DNA from: Streptomyces albiflavescens
Lineage (GTDB): Bacteria > Actinomycetota > Actinomycetes > Streptomycetales > Streptomycetaceae
Length of the DNA stretch: 64,000 nt
Assembly (NCBI RefSeq): GCF_014645835.1
Contig: NZ_BMMM01000009.1
Coordinates: 337,960 to 401,959 of the forward strand
Reading direction: 5' to 3'
Positions 33,480 through 44,611 of this stretch are shown here, in pieces. The notes below the pieces were generated by a model, which saw only the letters and a list, made by a program, of their open reading frames with translations, did no database searches and was not told the DNA's origin. Within the stretch, counting starts at the first letter, position 1. Every line of letters starts with the position of its first letter. Both the position numbers and the translations under genes were made by a program.

Positions 33480-33910
33480 GTGACGTGTGAGAAAAGGGTG
33501 TTGGTTGTGCCATGCCTGTGAATACGACGCGACGGCGTGGCCGCTCTGACCTTCAACTTCCTTGGCCCGCCTTGACGTTGACCCTTCACCAGGTCTACAA
33601 CTCTCCCTTGTTTCCCACGGATCCGTGGCGCCGGATCCGTTGCGGTGCGCGCACGTCACCTCCCGGACCCCGATCTGTACGGGGCAGTCGTGACACGTCC
33701 GAACGCGCAGTGCGCCCACTCGCCCACCCCCCACCCCCGTGGCACCGGCGCGGTCGCCTTCCCCCTGGGCCGTGTCCGGTCGCCCGGCTGTCGCCGCCGG
33801 TCCGTGGCGTACGGAGAAGACGCCACGGACCGGCGGCGGTTCACCCCCGCACGCCCCGCGCCCCGCGCGGCCAGGCACCCCACACCCCCTTCGGAGAAGA
33901 GGCACCCCCC
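33480..33910. other. Long divergent intergenic region
   Basis: No gene is supported here. It holds a plus-strand promoter candidate, TTGACG at 33572-33577 and TACAAC at 33596-33601 with an 18-bp spacer, about 310 bp before the secreted-protein gene. A palindrome (CCACGGATCCGTGG) lies just after it, within the presumed 5' leader. Long open frames on both strands here have no homologous look. Confidence 0.45.
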
Positions 33911-34576
33911 ATGCGTACTCGATCCCTCCTTGCCCTCGTCGGCGTCGCCGCGGCCCTCTCGGTGTCGGCGGCCGTCCCCGCCTCCGCTGCCGACACCCCG
34001 GTGCTCACCACCGGGGCCGCAGGCGGAACCCCCGTCGCCACCGGTGACGTCCTCAGCGCCTCGCTGGCGAGCGGCACCGCGGCCACGCTCTACTCCAGCA
34101 GCACCGGCACGAGCGGCGTCTCCTGCTCCTCGTCGACCTTCACCGCCACCGTCGCCGACAATCCGGCGGCCCCCGGTGCGGCCACCGAGTCGCTCACCGG
34201 GCACACGTTCGACAGCAGCACGTGCACCAGCAACGTGACCGGCGTGCTCGGCGTCACCAGCATCACGGTCGACAACCTGCCGTACACCACCACCGTGGCC
34301 TCCGACGGCACCGTCACCGTCACCCCGGCGGCCGGCTCCACCATTCAGACCACGGTCAAGCTGCGCACCCTGCTGGGCAGCATCACCTGTGTCTACCAGG
34401 CGCCCAGCCTGTCCGGGACGGCGAGCAACACGGACAACAGCATCGCCTTCACCAACCAGCAGTTCACGAAGACCTCCGGCTCGTCCCTGTGCTTCGGCAA
34501 CGGCTACTTCACCGCCAAGTACGCGCCCGTCACGGACACCAGCCAGTCGGGGAGCCCGGCGGTCTTCGTCAACTGA
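33911..34576 (+). CDS. Secreted protein of unknown function
   Basis: 221 residues with a signal peptide (SLLALVGVAAALSVSAAVPASAA, cleavage after about residue 28). The mature part is rich in Thr, Ser and Val and has an all-beta look, with four or more cysteines likely forming disulfides (SGVSCSSSTF, DSSTCTSNVTG, GSITCVYQAP, SSLCFGNGYF). This resembles Streptomyces exported proteins sometimes labelled Tat-signal proteins, although no twin-arginine is visible. GGAGAAGAGG precedes the ATG. It converges with the LPMO gene, 4 bp apart. Confidence 0.75.
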   Translation: MRTRSLLALVGVAAALSVSAAVPASAADTPVLTTGAAGGTPVATGDVLSASLASGTAATLYSSSTGTSGVSCSSSTFTATVADNPAAPGAATESLTGHTFDSSTCTSNVTGVLGVTSITVDNLPYTTTVASDGTVTVTPAAGSTIQTTVKLRTLLGSITCVYQAPSLSGTASNTDNSIAFTNQQFTKTSGSSLCFGNGYFTAKYAPVTDTSQSGSPAVFVN

Positions 34577-34580
34577 CCGC

Positions 34581-35498
34581 TCAGCGGCGGCGCCGGATGG
34601 TGACGGCGACCCCCGCGGTGAGGAGGAGCGCCGCGGTCCCCCCGGCCACGAGGGGGAGCGCGGCGCTGCCGCCCGAAGTGCTGTCGGCGGCGGGCGCCAG
34701 GTGATCCGGCGCCGTCTCCTGAGCCGGTGACGTGGTCACGAGTGACGGAGGCTCGGTCGTCGGCGTCGGCGACGTGGTCGTCCGGGCGGGCGTGGGCGTC
34801 TGCCGTGCCGGTGCCGTTGTCCTCCGGGTGTTCTGCGCGGCGGCCGTCGAGGCCGCACGCCCACCGGACAGAACGACGTCCGAGCACGAGTAGTACGTAT
34901 CCGTCGTGCTCGAGTTCTGCCAGATCGTGTACAGCATCTGGCGGCCGGTCCGATCGGACGGCAGCTTGGCCTTGATGCGGTAGGCGCCGTTCACCAGAGC
35001 CGGATCGGTGGCGGTGGCGAACGGCTGCGTCGGCAGGTCGGACCACTTCAAGGGCCGGGTCGGGTCGTAACCCGGCTTGGTCAGATACAGCTTGAACGTC
35101 CCCGTGTGCGGGATCGTCGAGCTGTACCTGAGGGTGAAGCTCCCGCCGGAAGTCAGCCGGGTCGAGGGCCAGTCCGCGCGGGCGAGGTCGAGGCCCTTGT
35201 AGGCGGGCAGGCCCCCGCTGCACAGGTGCCCGTCGGGGATCACCTGGCGGTCCCTGCCGTTGACGCCGGCCACCCTGAGGTTGTCCCAGGCGGTGAAGGG
35301 CGCGCCGTTCGCGGCGATCGCCGCCTTGCAGGCCGCGGTCCGGATCAGGGTGCCGCCCTCGGGCGAGCAGGCCGCGACCCGGCTGACCGGATCCGTCGGC
35401 GCACCGTGCGCCTGGGCGGGCCCCGCGGCCCACGTCGCGAGGAGCAGCGGAGCCGCCACGGCGACAGCGGCCGCGGTGGCGGTGCGGTAGGCGGTCAT
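34581..35498 (-). CDS. AA10 lytic polysaccharide monooxygenase with C-terminal membrane anchor
   Basis: 305 residues. The signal peptide ends GPAQA at residue 30, so the mature enzyme starts with His31, the first copper ligand of the histidine brace; a second His is in STIPHTGTFKLYLTKPGYDP. These copper enzymes oxidatively cleave chitin or cellulose outside the cell. A Thr/Pro linker (about 225-270) leads to a C-terminal helix (LPLVAGGTAALLLTAGVAVTI) and RRRR, so the enzyme is likely held at the membrane. No carbohydrate-binding module is present. Confidence 0.88.
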   Translation of the reverse strand: MTAYRTATAAAVAVAAPLLLATWAAGPAQAHGAPTDPVSRVAACSPEGGTLIRTAACKAAIAANGAPFTAWDNLRVAGVNGRDRQVIPDGHLCSGGLPAYKGLDLARADWPSTRLTSGGSFTLRYSSTIPHTGTFKLYLTKPGYDPTRPLKWSDLPTQPFATATDPALVNGAYRIKAKLPSDRTGRQMLYTIWQNSSTTDTYYSCSDVVLSGGRAASTAAAQNTRRTTAPARQTPTPARTTTSPTPTTEPPSLVTTSPAQETAPDHLAPAADSTSGGSAALPLVAGGTAALLLTAGVAVTIRRRR

Positions 35499-35931
35499 CC
35501 GGTGGGTCTCCTCGGTATGTCGGCGAAGCGGAGCGGGATTCCGGCGGCGTGGCCGAGAGCCGTCGCGGCGGATGCCACCGCGCGCGGCCTGGACGCACTC
35601 CTCGCTCGGGGCACCGTGAAGTACGGGGCCGCGGAGCCGAGCGTTCAGCGCCGTGATACGCGCGAAACGGCATCTTCTTGGCCAACTGACCCCGAGAGAG
35701 GGTCGGTTACCGGCCAGATCGAGGGTTTCCCCTGTATCCCTCTTACCTGCCCTTTGCCTATCGTTCGAGCACAGGCGACCCACAGGAAACCCCTCCCCGG
35801 GTCGTACGCGCATGGCCGGCCGCCGCGCCGCTTTCTGGTTTTGCACCCCCCGCCGCTTCGACGACGAAGCGAATCGACCGCTGCTCCGCATCGCACCGCG
35901 CTGCCCGGAGCCGGCTCCGAAAGGCAAGCCC
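35499..35931. other. Divergent promoter region of the LPMO and protease genes
   Basis: No gene is supported. A short palindrome, TTGGCCAA at about 35678-35685, and AT-richer sequence from 35670 to 35765 suggest promoter elements for both sides, but I cannot define clear -35/-10 pairs. Confidence 0.4.
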
Positions 35932-37743
<1,812 letters not shown>

Positions 37744-37777
37744 CGGACCGGTTGAGCTCTACGGGGGGAGGGGTCGT

Positions 37778-37797
37778 CCGACGCGCACGCGCGTCGG
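37778..37797 (+). terminator. Hairpin after the protease gene
   Basis: An 8-bp stem CCGACGCG / CGCGTCGG with a 4-nt loop, 35 bp past the stop, inside a larger imperfect GGTC...GGCC stem. Confidence 0.55.
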
Positions 37798-37832
37798 CCG
37801 GCCCCTTCTGCTCGGCCGGTACGGTGAGCGGC

Positions 37833-39032
37833 ATGCCCGAGCACGCCGAGACCCCCGATTCCCCCCATTCCGCAGCTCCCGTCGACGCGCCCGTGATCCT
37901 CAGCAACGCGGTGGGGTCGTTTCCCTGGAGCGTGTTCGCCGAGCGGCACCCGGCGCTCATCCGGAAGGTGCGGGACGCCTTCCCTTACGGTCCCGAGCAG
38001 CACCGCGCGCTCGACGCCCTGCTCAAGAGCAGCACCGAGGGCGTCATCGAACCGCTCGGCGCGCAGGCGGCGGACCGGGAGCAGTGGGATGCGTGGGGGC
38101 AGGAGCACTTCGGGCGATCCTGGTTCGACGTGCCCTTCCTCTGGGCCGAGAGCTACTGGTACCGCCAACTCCTCGAAGCCGTCGAGTACTTCGTCCCGGG
38201 CCCCTGGAAGGGCATCGACCCCTTCCGGCCCTTCAAGCTCGCCGAACTCGATACCCCGGAGGCCGACGAGGAACTCGCCGCGCTGGACGAACTCGCGAAG
38301 CGGCCGGTCGAGGACCAGGAGCAGGCGCTGCTGCACGGCTCGCTGTGGGGCAACCGCGCGGACCTCGGCTTCCGCCTGGCCGCCAAGGAGGGCGAGCCGA
38401 CGGTCGATTCCCCACTGGTCGCCAATGACGGCGAGTCGCTGCGGGCGTTGTTCGCCGGCGGCACGCTCTGCCTGGTCGCGGACAACGCGGGCCGGGAACT
38501 CATCCCCGACCTGCTCCTCATCGACCATCTCCTCCTCCACCACCGTGTCGGGCGGGCCGCCCTGCACATCAAGCCGTACCCGTACTACGTCTCCGACGCC
38601 ACGACCGCCGACGTGCTCGACGCGCTGCGCCGCCTCGCCGCCGCCAAGGGTGCCGCCGCCGACTCCGGCCACCGCCTCTGGTCGGCCCTGACCGACGGCC
38701 GCCTCGTGGTGCGGGCCCACCCCTTCTCCTGCGCCCCGCTGCCGTACGCCGACATGCCCGACGACCTCCGTCAGGAGTTCGCCGAGGCCGATGTGACGAT
38801 CATGAAGGGCGATCTGAACTACCGCCGCCTCATCGGCGACCGGCTGTGGCCCGCCACCACACCCTTCGCCGTTCCCACCGCGTACTTCCCCGGCCCGGTG
38901 GCCGCCCTGCGCACCCTCAAGTCCGATGTGATCGTCGGTCTCGACGCTCGCACCGAGTCCGCGCTCGTCGCCGCCGAGGATCAGCGCTGGCGCACGAGCG
39001 GCACGCATGCGCTGATCCAGGTGAGGTCCTGA
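37833..39032 (+). CDS. DUF89 / ARMT1-like damage-control phosphatase family protein
   Basis: 399 residues. DUF89 metal-site signatures are visible: LVADNAGRELIPDLLLIDHLL and MKGDLNYRRLIGD. Members are metal-dependent phosphatases proposed to hydrolyse damaged or overflow phosphometabolites, and human ARMT1 belongs here. It is cytoplasmic. The ATG at 37833 (MPEHAETPDSPHSAAP) is chosen over upstream codons that fall in the protease terminator. Confidence 0.85.
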   Translation: MPEHAETPDSPHSAAPVDAPVILSNAVGSFPWSVFAERHPALIRKVRDAFPYGPEQHRALDALLKSSTEGVIEPLGAQAADREQWDAWGQEHFGRSWFDVPFLWAESYWYRQLLEAVEYFVPGPWKGIDPFRPFKLAELDTPEADEELAALDELAKRPVEDQEQALLHGSLWGNRADLGFRLAAKEGEPTVDSPLVANDGESLRALFAGGTLCLVADNAGRELIPDLLLIDHLLLHHRVGRAALHIKPYPYYVSDATTADVLDALRRLAAAKGAAADSGHRLWSALTDGRLVVRAHPFSCAPLPYADMPDDLRQEFAEADVTIMKGDLNYRRLIGDRLWPATTPFAVPTAYFPGPVAALRTLKSDVIVGLDARTESALVAAEDQRWRTSGTHALIQVRS

Positions 39033-39036
39033 TCCG

Positions 39037-40305
39037 TCAAGTCACCTCCACAGGGAGCGACTTGAGACCGTTGATGAAGTTCGAGACAAGGCGTCGGGGA
39101 GGTCCGGCGGTTCGTAGCGAGGGCAGGACGCGCAGCGTCTCCTCGTGGAGCACGCGCAGCTGCAGCCGGGCGAAGTGGGCACCGAGGCAGATGTGCGGGC
39201 CGTCGCCGAAGGAGACGTGGGGGTTCGGGGTCCGGGCGAGATCGAGCCGGTGCGGGTCGGTGAACACACGCTTGTCATGGTTGGCCGAGGCGTGGAAGAC
39301 GACCACCTTGTCGCCCGCTCGGATGCGCTGCCCGGCCAGTTCGGTGTCGACGGCCGCGGTACGGCGGAAGGTGAGCACGGGAGGATGCCAACGCAGCAAC
39401 TCCTCGACGGCGGTGTCGAGAGCGATGCGACCCGCGCGCAGTCCGTCGTACGCGTCCGGGTGCTCCGCCAGCGCCAGCAGACCCCCGGGAGCGGCACTGC
39501 GTACGGTGTCGTTGCCCGCCACGGTGAGCAGGAAGAAGAACATCTCCAGCTCGGCGGGGGCGAGTTCGGGGTCGTTCGCGAGGGTGGTCATCACATCGTC
39601 GCCGGGATGGCTCTTCTTGTGGACGGCCAGCTGGTGCGCGTACCCGAACATGTCCCGCAGCATCGCGGGGGAGCGCGGATTGACGGGCCGGCCCCGAGCG
39701 TCGAGCACGGGCTCGCCCGCCTCATCGGGGTCCTGGTAGCCGATGACCCGCTGCGTCCAGTGCAGCAGCAGCTCCCGGTCGCCCTCCGGCACACCGAGCA
39801 GGTCCGTGAGGTTGAGCAGGGCGTAGTCGTCGGTGACGGCGGCGACGAGGTCGCAGGTCCCGTCTCCCGCGCGAGCCTCTTCCGCCGCCCGCCCGAGCAG
39901 CGCACGGGCTCGTGCGCGCGCCACCGACGCGAAGCGGTCGACACGGCGCGGGGTGAACGCACGGCTGACCAGGCGCCTCAACCGGCCGTGCTCCGGCGGG
40001 TCCTGATTGAGCATCATGCGGCGGATGAACGGCAGGTCGTCCGGTTCCGGATCGCGGATCTGGGTCGCTCCGAGGTACGACGAGTACGTCGCCGAGTCCT
40101 TGAGGACCCGGACGACGTCCGCGTGCCGGGTCACCGCCCAGAACCCCGGTCCCGACGGCCAGCCGAGCACCTCGGGCTCCTCCTGCCAGGCCACGGGGTG
40201 ATGGTCGCGGAGGGTGCGGTACGCGGCATGAGGGACCCCGTCGGCGTACCGCCGTGGATCGAAGACGTCCGGCACGGGCGGCGCGGTCTCACGCGCGACG
40301 CTCAC
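39037..40305 (-). CDS. Cytochrome P450
   Basis: 422 residues. I-helix LLTVAGNDTVRSAAPGG has Asn-Asp-Thr, K-helix EELLRWHPP and heme loop FGDGPHICLGAHFARLQLRVL are intact. The AGNDTxR and MMLNQDPPEHGRLRR blocks are typical of bacterial P450s acting on terpenoid, steroid or fatty substrates. The GTG start overlaps the stop of the alpha/beta-hydrolase gene (GTGA), so the two are co-translated. Geosmin synthase lies 1.2 kb away and divergent, but a shared pathway is only a possibility. Confidence 0.88.
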   Translation of the reverse strand: MSVARETAPPVPDVFDPRRYADGVPHAAYRTLRDHHPVAWQEEPEVLGWPSGPGFWAVTRHADVVRVLKDSATYSSYLGATQIRDPEPDDLPFIRRMMLNQDPPEHGRLRRLVSRAFTPRRVDRFASVARARARALLGRAAEEARAGDGTCDLVAAVTDDYALLNLTDLLGVPEGDRELLLHWTQRVIGYQDPDEAGEPVLDARGRPVNPRSPAMLRDMFGYAHQLAVHKKSHPGDDVMTTLANDPELAPAELEMFFFLLTVAGNDTVRSAAPGGLLALAEHPDAYDGLRAGRIALDTAVEELLRWHPPVLTFRRTAAVDTELAGQRIRAGDKVVVFHASANHDKRVFTDPHRLDLARTPNPHVSFGDGPHICLGAHFARLQLRVLHEETLRVLPSLRTAGPPRRLVSNFINGLKSLPVEVT

Positions 40306-41216
40306 GCGGGGTCGCCTTCGTCCGCACGCCCGGTCGTGGCGGCGCCGGAGCCGTCCGAAGGCCCGGTGGGGAGGGCGCCGGAGCCGTCCGAAGGCCCGGT
40401 CGCGGGAGCGCTCGTGTCGTCGTCGCGGCGAGTCGTGGGCGCGCCCGTGTCGTCCGCGCGCAGGAAGTCCTCGACCACGCGGATCAGCTCCAGAGGGGTC
40501 TCGTCCATCGCGTAGTGGCCGGCTCCGAGCAGCTCACGTGCCTCGCCGCAGGGGTACCAGGACAGCCAGGTCTCCCGCATCAGGGCCGCCGAGAGCGCGG
40601 GATCCAGCGCGCCCGTCACGGCCAGCGCGGGCACCGTCGCCCCCTCGACCTCGGTGTGGAAGTCCTCCCCGGCCCAGGAGTCCAGCCAGGCTCGGAACGC
40701 CTTCGCCTCGCTGACGGCGAGCGAGCGGGCCACCATCCGGTCCAGCCAGATGGCCGGGCGGCGGCCGCCCGTCGTGAAGTCGATGATGGCGCGCCGGTTC
40801 TCCGGTTTGTGCGCGGCGTCGGCGAAGAGTTCCCACTGGTCAGCGGGCATCGGCAGCCCCGACGCGGGCACCGGGGAGACGCCGACCAGGCGGCGCAGCC
40901 GGTCCGGGGCGAGGGCCGGCAGACGCTGGGCGACGGCGCCGCCCATCGAGTGACCGATGACCGAGAACCGCTCCCAGCCGAGCCGGTCCGCCAACTCGAC
41001 GAGATCGGCCGCGGCCTCGGCGGTCGTGTACGCGCCGACCGCGTCCTTCGCCTCCCCGTAGCCCCGCAGATCGACGAGCGCGTACTGGAACGCGGCGCGG
41101 TCCAGATCCGGCAGCACCGCCGCGTACGCGGACCGGTCGGCGAACCAGCCGTGCACGGCGAACACCTTGTGGGCGCCGTCGCCGTGCACTTCATGGGGGA
41201 GCACGAAGGAGGTCAT
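40302..41216 (-). CDS. Alpha/beta hydrolase
   Basis: 304 residues of the alpha/beta-hydrolase fold: oxyanion region FAVHGWFADRSAYA, nucleophile elbow VIGHSMGGAVAQRL, acid in VTGALDPALS, and His in LLGAGHYAMDETP. The last 40 residues are an odd Thr/Ser/Asp/Gly tail with the 11-residue unit TGPSDGSGAxx repeated, from the DNA repeat at 40341-40400. The ATG at 41216 is preceded by a purine-rich region. It forms an operon with the P450. Confidence 0.8.
   Translation of the reverse strand: MTSFVLPHEVHGDGAHKVFAVHGWFADRSAYAAVLPDLDRAAFQYALVDLRGYGEAKDAVGAYTTAEAAADLVELADRLGWERFSVIGHSMGGAVAQRLPALAPDRLRRLVGVSPVPASGLPMPADQWELFADAAHKPENRRAIIDFTTGGRRPAIWLDRMVARSLAVSEAKAFRAWLDSWAGEDFHTEVEGATVPALAVTGALDPALSAALMRETWLSWYPCGEARELLGAGHYAMDETPLELIRVVEDFLRADDTGAPTTRRDDDTSAPATGPSDGSGALPTGPSDGSGAATTGRADEGDPA
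40341..40400. repeat. 27-bp direct repeat in the hydrolase gene tail
   Basis: Two copies (40341-40367 and 40374-40400, 33-bp period) of a sequence beginning GGCGCCGGAGCCGTCCGAAG encode the repeated PSDGSGA peptide at the C-terminus of the hydrolase. Confidence 0.8.
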
Positions 41217-41277
41217 GCGACCACGGTGACCCGGGGGATGCGGGTCGGCAAGGGCGCGTGAGGCCACGAGGACTGGG

Positions 41278-41313
41278 CAGTTCCCCGCGCCCCGTCAGGG
41301 GCGCGGGGAACTG
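41278..41313. terminator. Perfect 16-bp stem, Streptomyces-type intergenic palindrome
   Basis: CAGTTCCCCGCGCCCC and its exact complement surround a GTCA loop. This dispersed palindrome is common between Streptomyces genes. It lies upstream of both the hydrolase and geosmin synthase genes, so it does not terminate either of them directly. Confidence 0.7.
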
Positions 41314-41493
41314 CGCGACAAGCCCCCACGCACCCGCAGTCGAAGGGCTGGTACGGGACGGGTAGGGGCGGAGGGGGCGAAAACCTCCCTGTACACCTGG
41401 CCTTCACGCATCGAAAACGGGTGGATTCACGCGATGGTGTGATCATGTCCCGGCAGCCGGATGTCGCCGGGGGGCCATGGGTAGTGCCCGGCC

Positions 41494-43701
41494 ATGACGC
41501 AGCCGTTCGAACTCCCGCACTTCTACATGCCGTATCCCGCGCGGCTGAACCCGCATCTCGACGAGGCACGGGCTCATTCCGTCGAGTGGGCCCGCGGAAT
41601 GGGCATGCTGGAGGGCTCCGGCATCTGGGAACAGTCCGACCTCGACGCGCACGACTACGGCCTGCTGTGCGCGTACACGCACCCCGACTGCGACGGGCCC
41701 GAACTCTCCCTGATCACCGACTGGTACGTGTGGGTGTTCTTCTTCGACGACCACTTCCTGGAGACGTTCAAACGCAGCCAGGACCGCGACGGCGGCAAGG
41801 CCTACCTGGACCGGCTGCCCCTCTTCATGCCGCTGGACGTCTCGGCCTCCGTACCGGAGCCGGAGAATCCGGTCGAGGCGGGCCTCGCCGACCTGTGGGC
41901 GCGCACGGTGCCCTCGATGTCGGTGGACTGGCGCAAGCGCTTCGCCGTGTCCACGGAGCACCTGCTCAACGAGTCGATGTGGGAGCTCTCCAACATCAAC
42001 GAAGGGCGGATCGCCAATCCCGTCGAGTACATCGAGATGCGCCGCAAGGTGGGCGGCGCCCCCTGGTCGGCGGGGCTCGTCGAGTACGCGACCGCCGAAG
42101 TGCCCGCCTCCGTCGCCGGATCCCGGCCCCTGCGCGTGCTGATGGAGACGTTCTCCGACGGTGTGCATCTGCGCAACGACCTCTTCTCGTACCAGCGGGA
42201 GGTCGAGGACGAGGGCGAGCTCAGCAACGGCGTCCTCGTCCTGGAGACCTTCTTCGGCTGCACCACCCAGGAGGCCGCCGAGACCGTCAATGACATCCTC
42301 ACCTCACGGCTCCACCAGTTCGAGCACACCGCCCTCACCGAAGTGCCCGCGCTGGCCGAGGAGAAGGGGCTCGCCCCGGACGAGATCGCGGCCGTCGCGG
42401 CGTACACGAAGGGCCTGCAGGACTGGCAGTCGGGCGGCCACGAGTGGCATCTGCGGTCGAGCCGTTACATGAACGAGGGGGCGCTGGAAGGGAAGCGGCC
42501 GTTCGACGCCGGCGGCTTCGGCACGTCTGCCGTGGACGTCGGGGCCCTGCTCTCGGCAGCCGGCGCCGAACGGCTGCGCTCGTACACCCATGTCCCCTTC
42601 CAGAAGGTCGGACCGTCCCGGCTTCCCGACTTCCACATGCCGTTCGAGGTGACGCTCAGCCCGCATCTGCCGGGCGCACGGGCCCGCCTCACCGGCTGGA
42701 TGCACGCCATGGGCATGCTCCAGGAGGGCGTCTGGGACGAGGACAAACTCGCCGCCTACGACCTGCCGTTGTGCGCGGCCGGTATCCACCCGGACGCGAC
42801 GGCGGAGGCGCTCGACGTCAGCTCCCGGTGGCTTGCGTGGGGCACCTACGGCGACGACTACTACCCGCTCGTCTTCGGCAACCGCCGCGACCTGGCCGCG
42901 GCCAGATTGACCACCGCACGTCTGTCGGCCTGCATGCCCATCGACGGCGAGGAGGCCCCCGTCCCGGTCAACGGCATGGAGCGCGGCCTCATCGACCTCT
43001 GGCAGCGCACCGCCGCGGAGATGACCCCGGACGAGCGGCGCCGGTTCCGGTCCGCGGTGGACGTGATGACGGAGAGCTGGCTGTGGGAGCTGTCCAACCA
43101 GATCCAGCACCGCATCCCCGACCCGGTCGACTACCTGGAGATGCGCCGAGCCACCTTCGGCTCCGAACTCACCATGAGCCTGTGCCGCCTGAGCCACGGC
43201 CGCAAGGTCCCACCGGAGGTCTACCGCAGCGGCCCCGTCCGCTCGCTGGAGAACGCGGCCATGGACTACGGGATGCTCATGAACGACGTCTTCTCGTACC
43301 AGAAGGAGATCGAGTACGAGGGCGAGGTCCACAACGGCATTCTCGTCGTGCAGAACTTCTTCGGCTGCGACTACCCGACCGCGCTCGGTGTCATCCACGA
43401 CCTGATGACCCAGCGCATGCGGCAGTTCGAGCATGTCGCCGCCCATGAACTGCCCGTCCTGTACGAGGACTTCAAGCTCTCGGAGGAAGTGCGCGAGATC
43501 ATGCAGGGCTATGTCGTGGAGCTGCAGAACTGGACGGCCGGGATCCTGAAGTGGCACCAGGACTGCCATCGCTACGGCGCGGCGGACCTGGCCCGGCGTG
43601 CCCACGGCTTCGTACCGGACCAGGTGCCCGCGCTGCCGTTCACCTGGCCGGCGGCTCCGGTAACGGCTGCTCTGCGACCGGGCTCTCCTGCCGCTGTCTG
43701 A
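41494..43701 (+). CDS. geoA: Germacradienol/geosmin synthase
   Basis: A 735-residue bifunctional terpene synthase with two tandem class I domains. The N-terminal half cyclises farnesyl diphosphate to germacradienol, with metal motif DDHFLE (85-90) and NSE triad NDLFSYQRE. The C-terminal half converts it to geosmin, with DDYYP in the variant motif and NDVFSYQKEIEYEGE. The two halves repeat the start PHFYMPYPARLNPHL / PDFHMPFEVTLSPHL. The product is the earthy odour of Streptomyces. The length is normal. The start is MTQPFELPHF at ATG 41494. Confidence 0.97.
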   Translation: MTQPFELPHFYMPYPARLNPHLDEARAHSVEWARGMGMLEGSGIWEQSDLDAHDYGLLCAYTHPDCDGPELSLITDWYVWVFFFDDHFLETFKRSQDRDGGKAYLDRLPLFMPLDVSASVPEPENPVEAGLADLWARTVPSMSVDWRKRFAVSTEHLLNESMWELSNINEGRIANPVEYIEMRRKVGGAPWSAGLVEYATAEVPASVAGSRPLRVLMETFSDGVHLRNDLFSYQREVEDEGELSNGVLVLETFFGCTTQEAAETVNDILTSRLHQFEHTALTEVPALAEEKGLAPDEIAAVAAYTKGLQDWQSGGHEWHLRSSRYMNEGALEGKRPFDAGGFGTSAVDVGALLSAAGAERLRSYTHVPFQKVGPSRLPDFHMPFEVTLSPHLPGARARLTGWMHAMGMLQEGVWDEDKLAAYDLPLCAAGIHPDATAEALDVSSRWLAWGTYGDDYYPLVFGNRRDLAAARLTTARLSACMPIDGEEAPVPVNGMERGLIDLWQRTAAEMTPDERRRFRSAVDVMTESWLWELSNQIQHRIPDPVDYLEMRRATFGSELTMSLCRLSHGRKVPPEVYRSGPVRSLENAAMDYGMLMNDVFSYQKEIEYEGEVHNGILVVQNFFGCDYPTALGVIHDLMTQRMRQFEHVAAHELPVLYEDFKLSEEVREIMQGYVVELQNWTAGILKWHQDCHRYGAADLARRAHGFVPDQVPALPFTWPAAPVTAALRPGSPAAV

Positions 43702-43778
43702 CACTGACCCGGGCCGCCTCGGAGAGTTCCGCGAGGAGCGTCGCGGTACCACGCCGCGGCTGCCGCGTGCCCCTGTGG

Positions 43779-44516
43779 TCAAACGGGCTGCCCCTCGCTC
43801 GCGACGGCCGCGTGGGCCACGGCGGCTCGCGCCAGCGCCCGCACGATCGGGTGCGGGCGCGAGCCGTCCCCGGACAGCTCCGGCTGGAAGAGAGTGGCCA
43901 GGTAGAAGGGGTGTCCGGGGAGTTCGGCGATGCGGACGTGCCCGTCCTCGTCGTGTCCGCTGAAGCGCAGCCCGTGCGCGCGCAGGGCATCGAGGTGGCG
44001 GGAGGGTCCGTACGCGCAGAAGTAGCGCTCGACCGTCCGCTCGGAACCGATCACCGACTGGGCCAGCGAGCCGGGCTCGACCGTGACGGCGGCCTCGTGG
44101 CCCACGAGCGAACAGGCGAGGGGCTCGATGAGGAAGTCGTCGGCGTCGGGGTCGTTCTCGGCGTGCGCGACCTGGGCGAGATCGCACACATTGCGGGCGT
44201 ACTCGAGCAGGGCGTGCTGGAAACCGCCGCAGGTGCCGAGGAACGGGGTGCCGTCCTCGCGGGCGGTGCGGATGGCCGTGAGCACTCCCGCCTCACTGCG
44301 GTAGGGGCTGCCGGGCAGCACCCACACGGCGTCGAAGCCGCGTACCGCCTCCTCGTCCTTTGCGTCCTCGGACGGGACCCAGTAGGCGTCCAGGACGATC
44401 CGGTCGCGGTCGGCGAGAGTGTCGAGGAGGAGCGGGACGCGGGTGTGCGAGACGACGTTGGGGGAGCGGTCGCCGACCAGAGCGATCCGGGCGGTCTGTG
44501 CGGTGTTCGTGGTCAT
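43779..44516 (-). CDS. CTP synthase C-terminal-like glutamine amidotransferase homologue
   Basis: 245 residues of the class I amidotransferase fold. The nucleophile region is FLGTCGGFQHALLEYARN. The catalytic-triad His, usually in a HPE motif, is replaced: FYLATLFQPELSGDG. This resembles the stand-alone CTP-synthase C-terminal related proteins, which lack the synthetase domain. Activity is doubtful without the His. The ATG at 44516 has AGGA 8 nt upstream. It is divergent from a LysR regulator, a common regulator/target layout. Confidence 0.75.
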   Translation of the reverse strand: MTTNTAQTARIALVGDRSPNVVSHTRVPLLLDTLADRDRIVLDAYWVPSEDAKDEEAVRGFDAVWVLPGSPYRSEAGVLTAIRTAREDGTPFLGTCGGFQHALLEYARNVCDLAQVAHAENDPDADDFLIEPLACSLVGHEAAVTVEPGSLAQSVIGSERTVERYFCAYGPSRHLDALRAHGLRFSGHDEDGHVRIAELPGHPFYLATLFQPELSGDGSRPHPIVRALARAAVAHAAVASEGQPV

Positions 44517-44611
44517 GCCGTTCATCCTGGGCGCGCCTCGTGGTTCACGTCCAACGATGATTTCTGCACCCTTGATAAGCAATGCTGATGACGTACGGGA
44601 TCCTGGGACGC

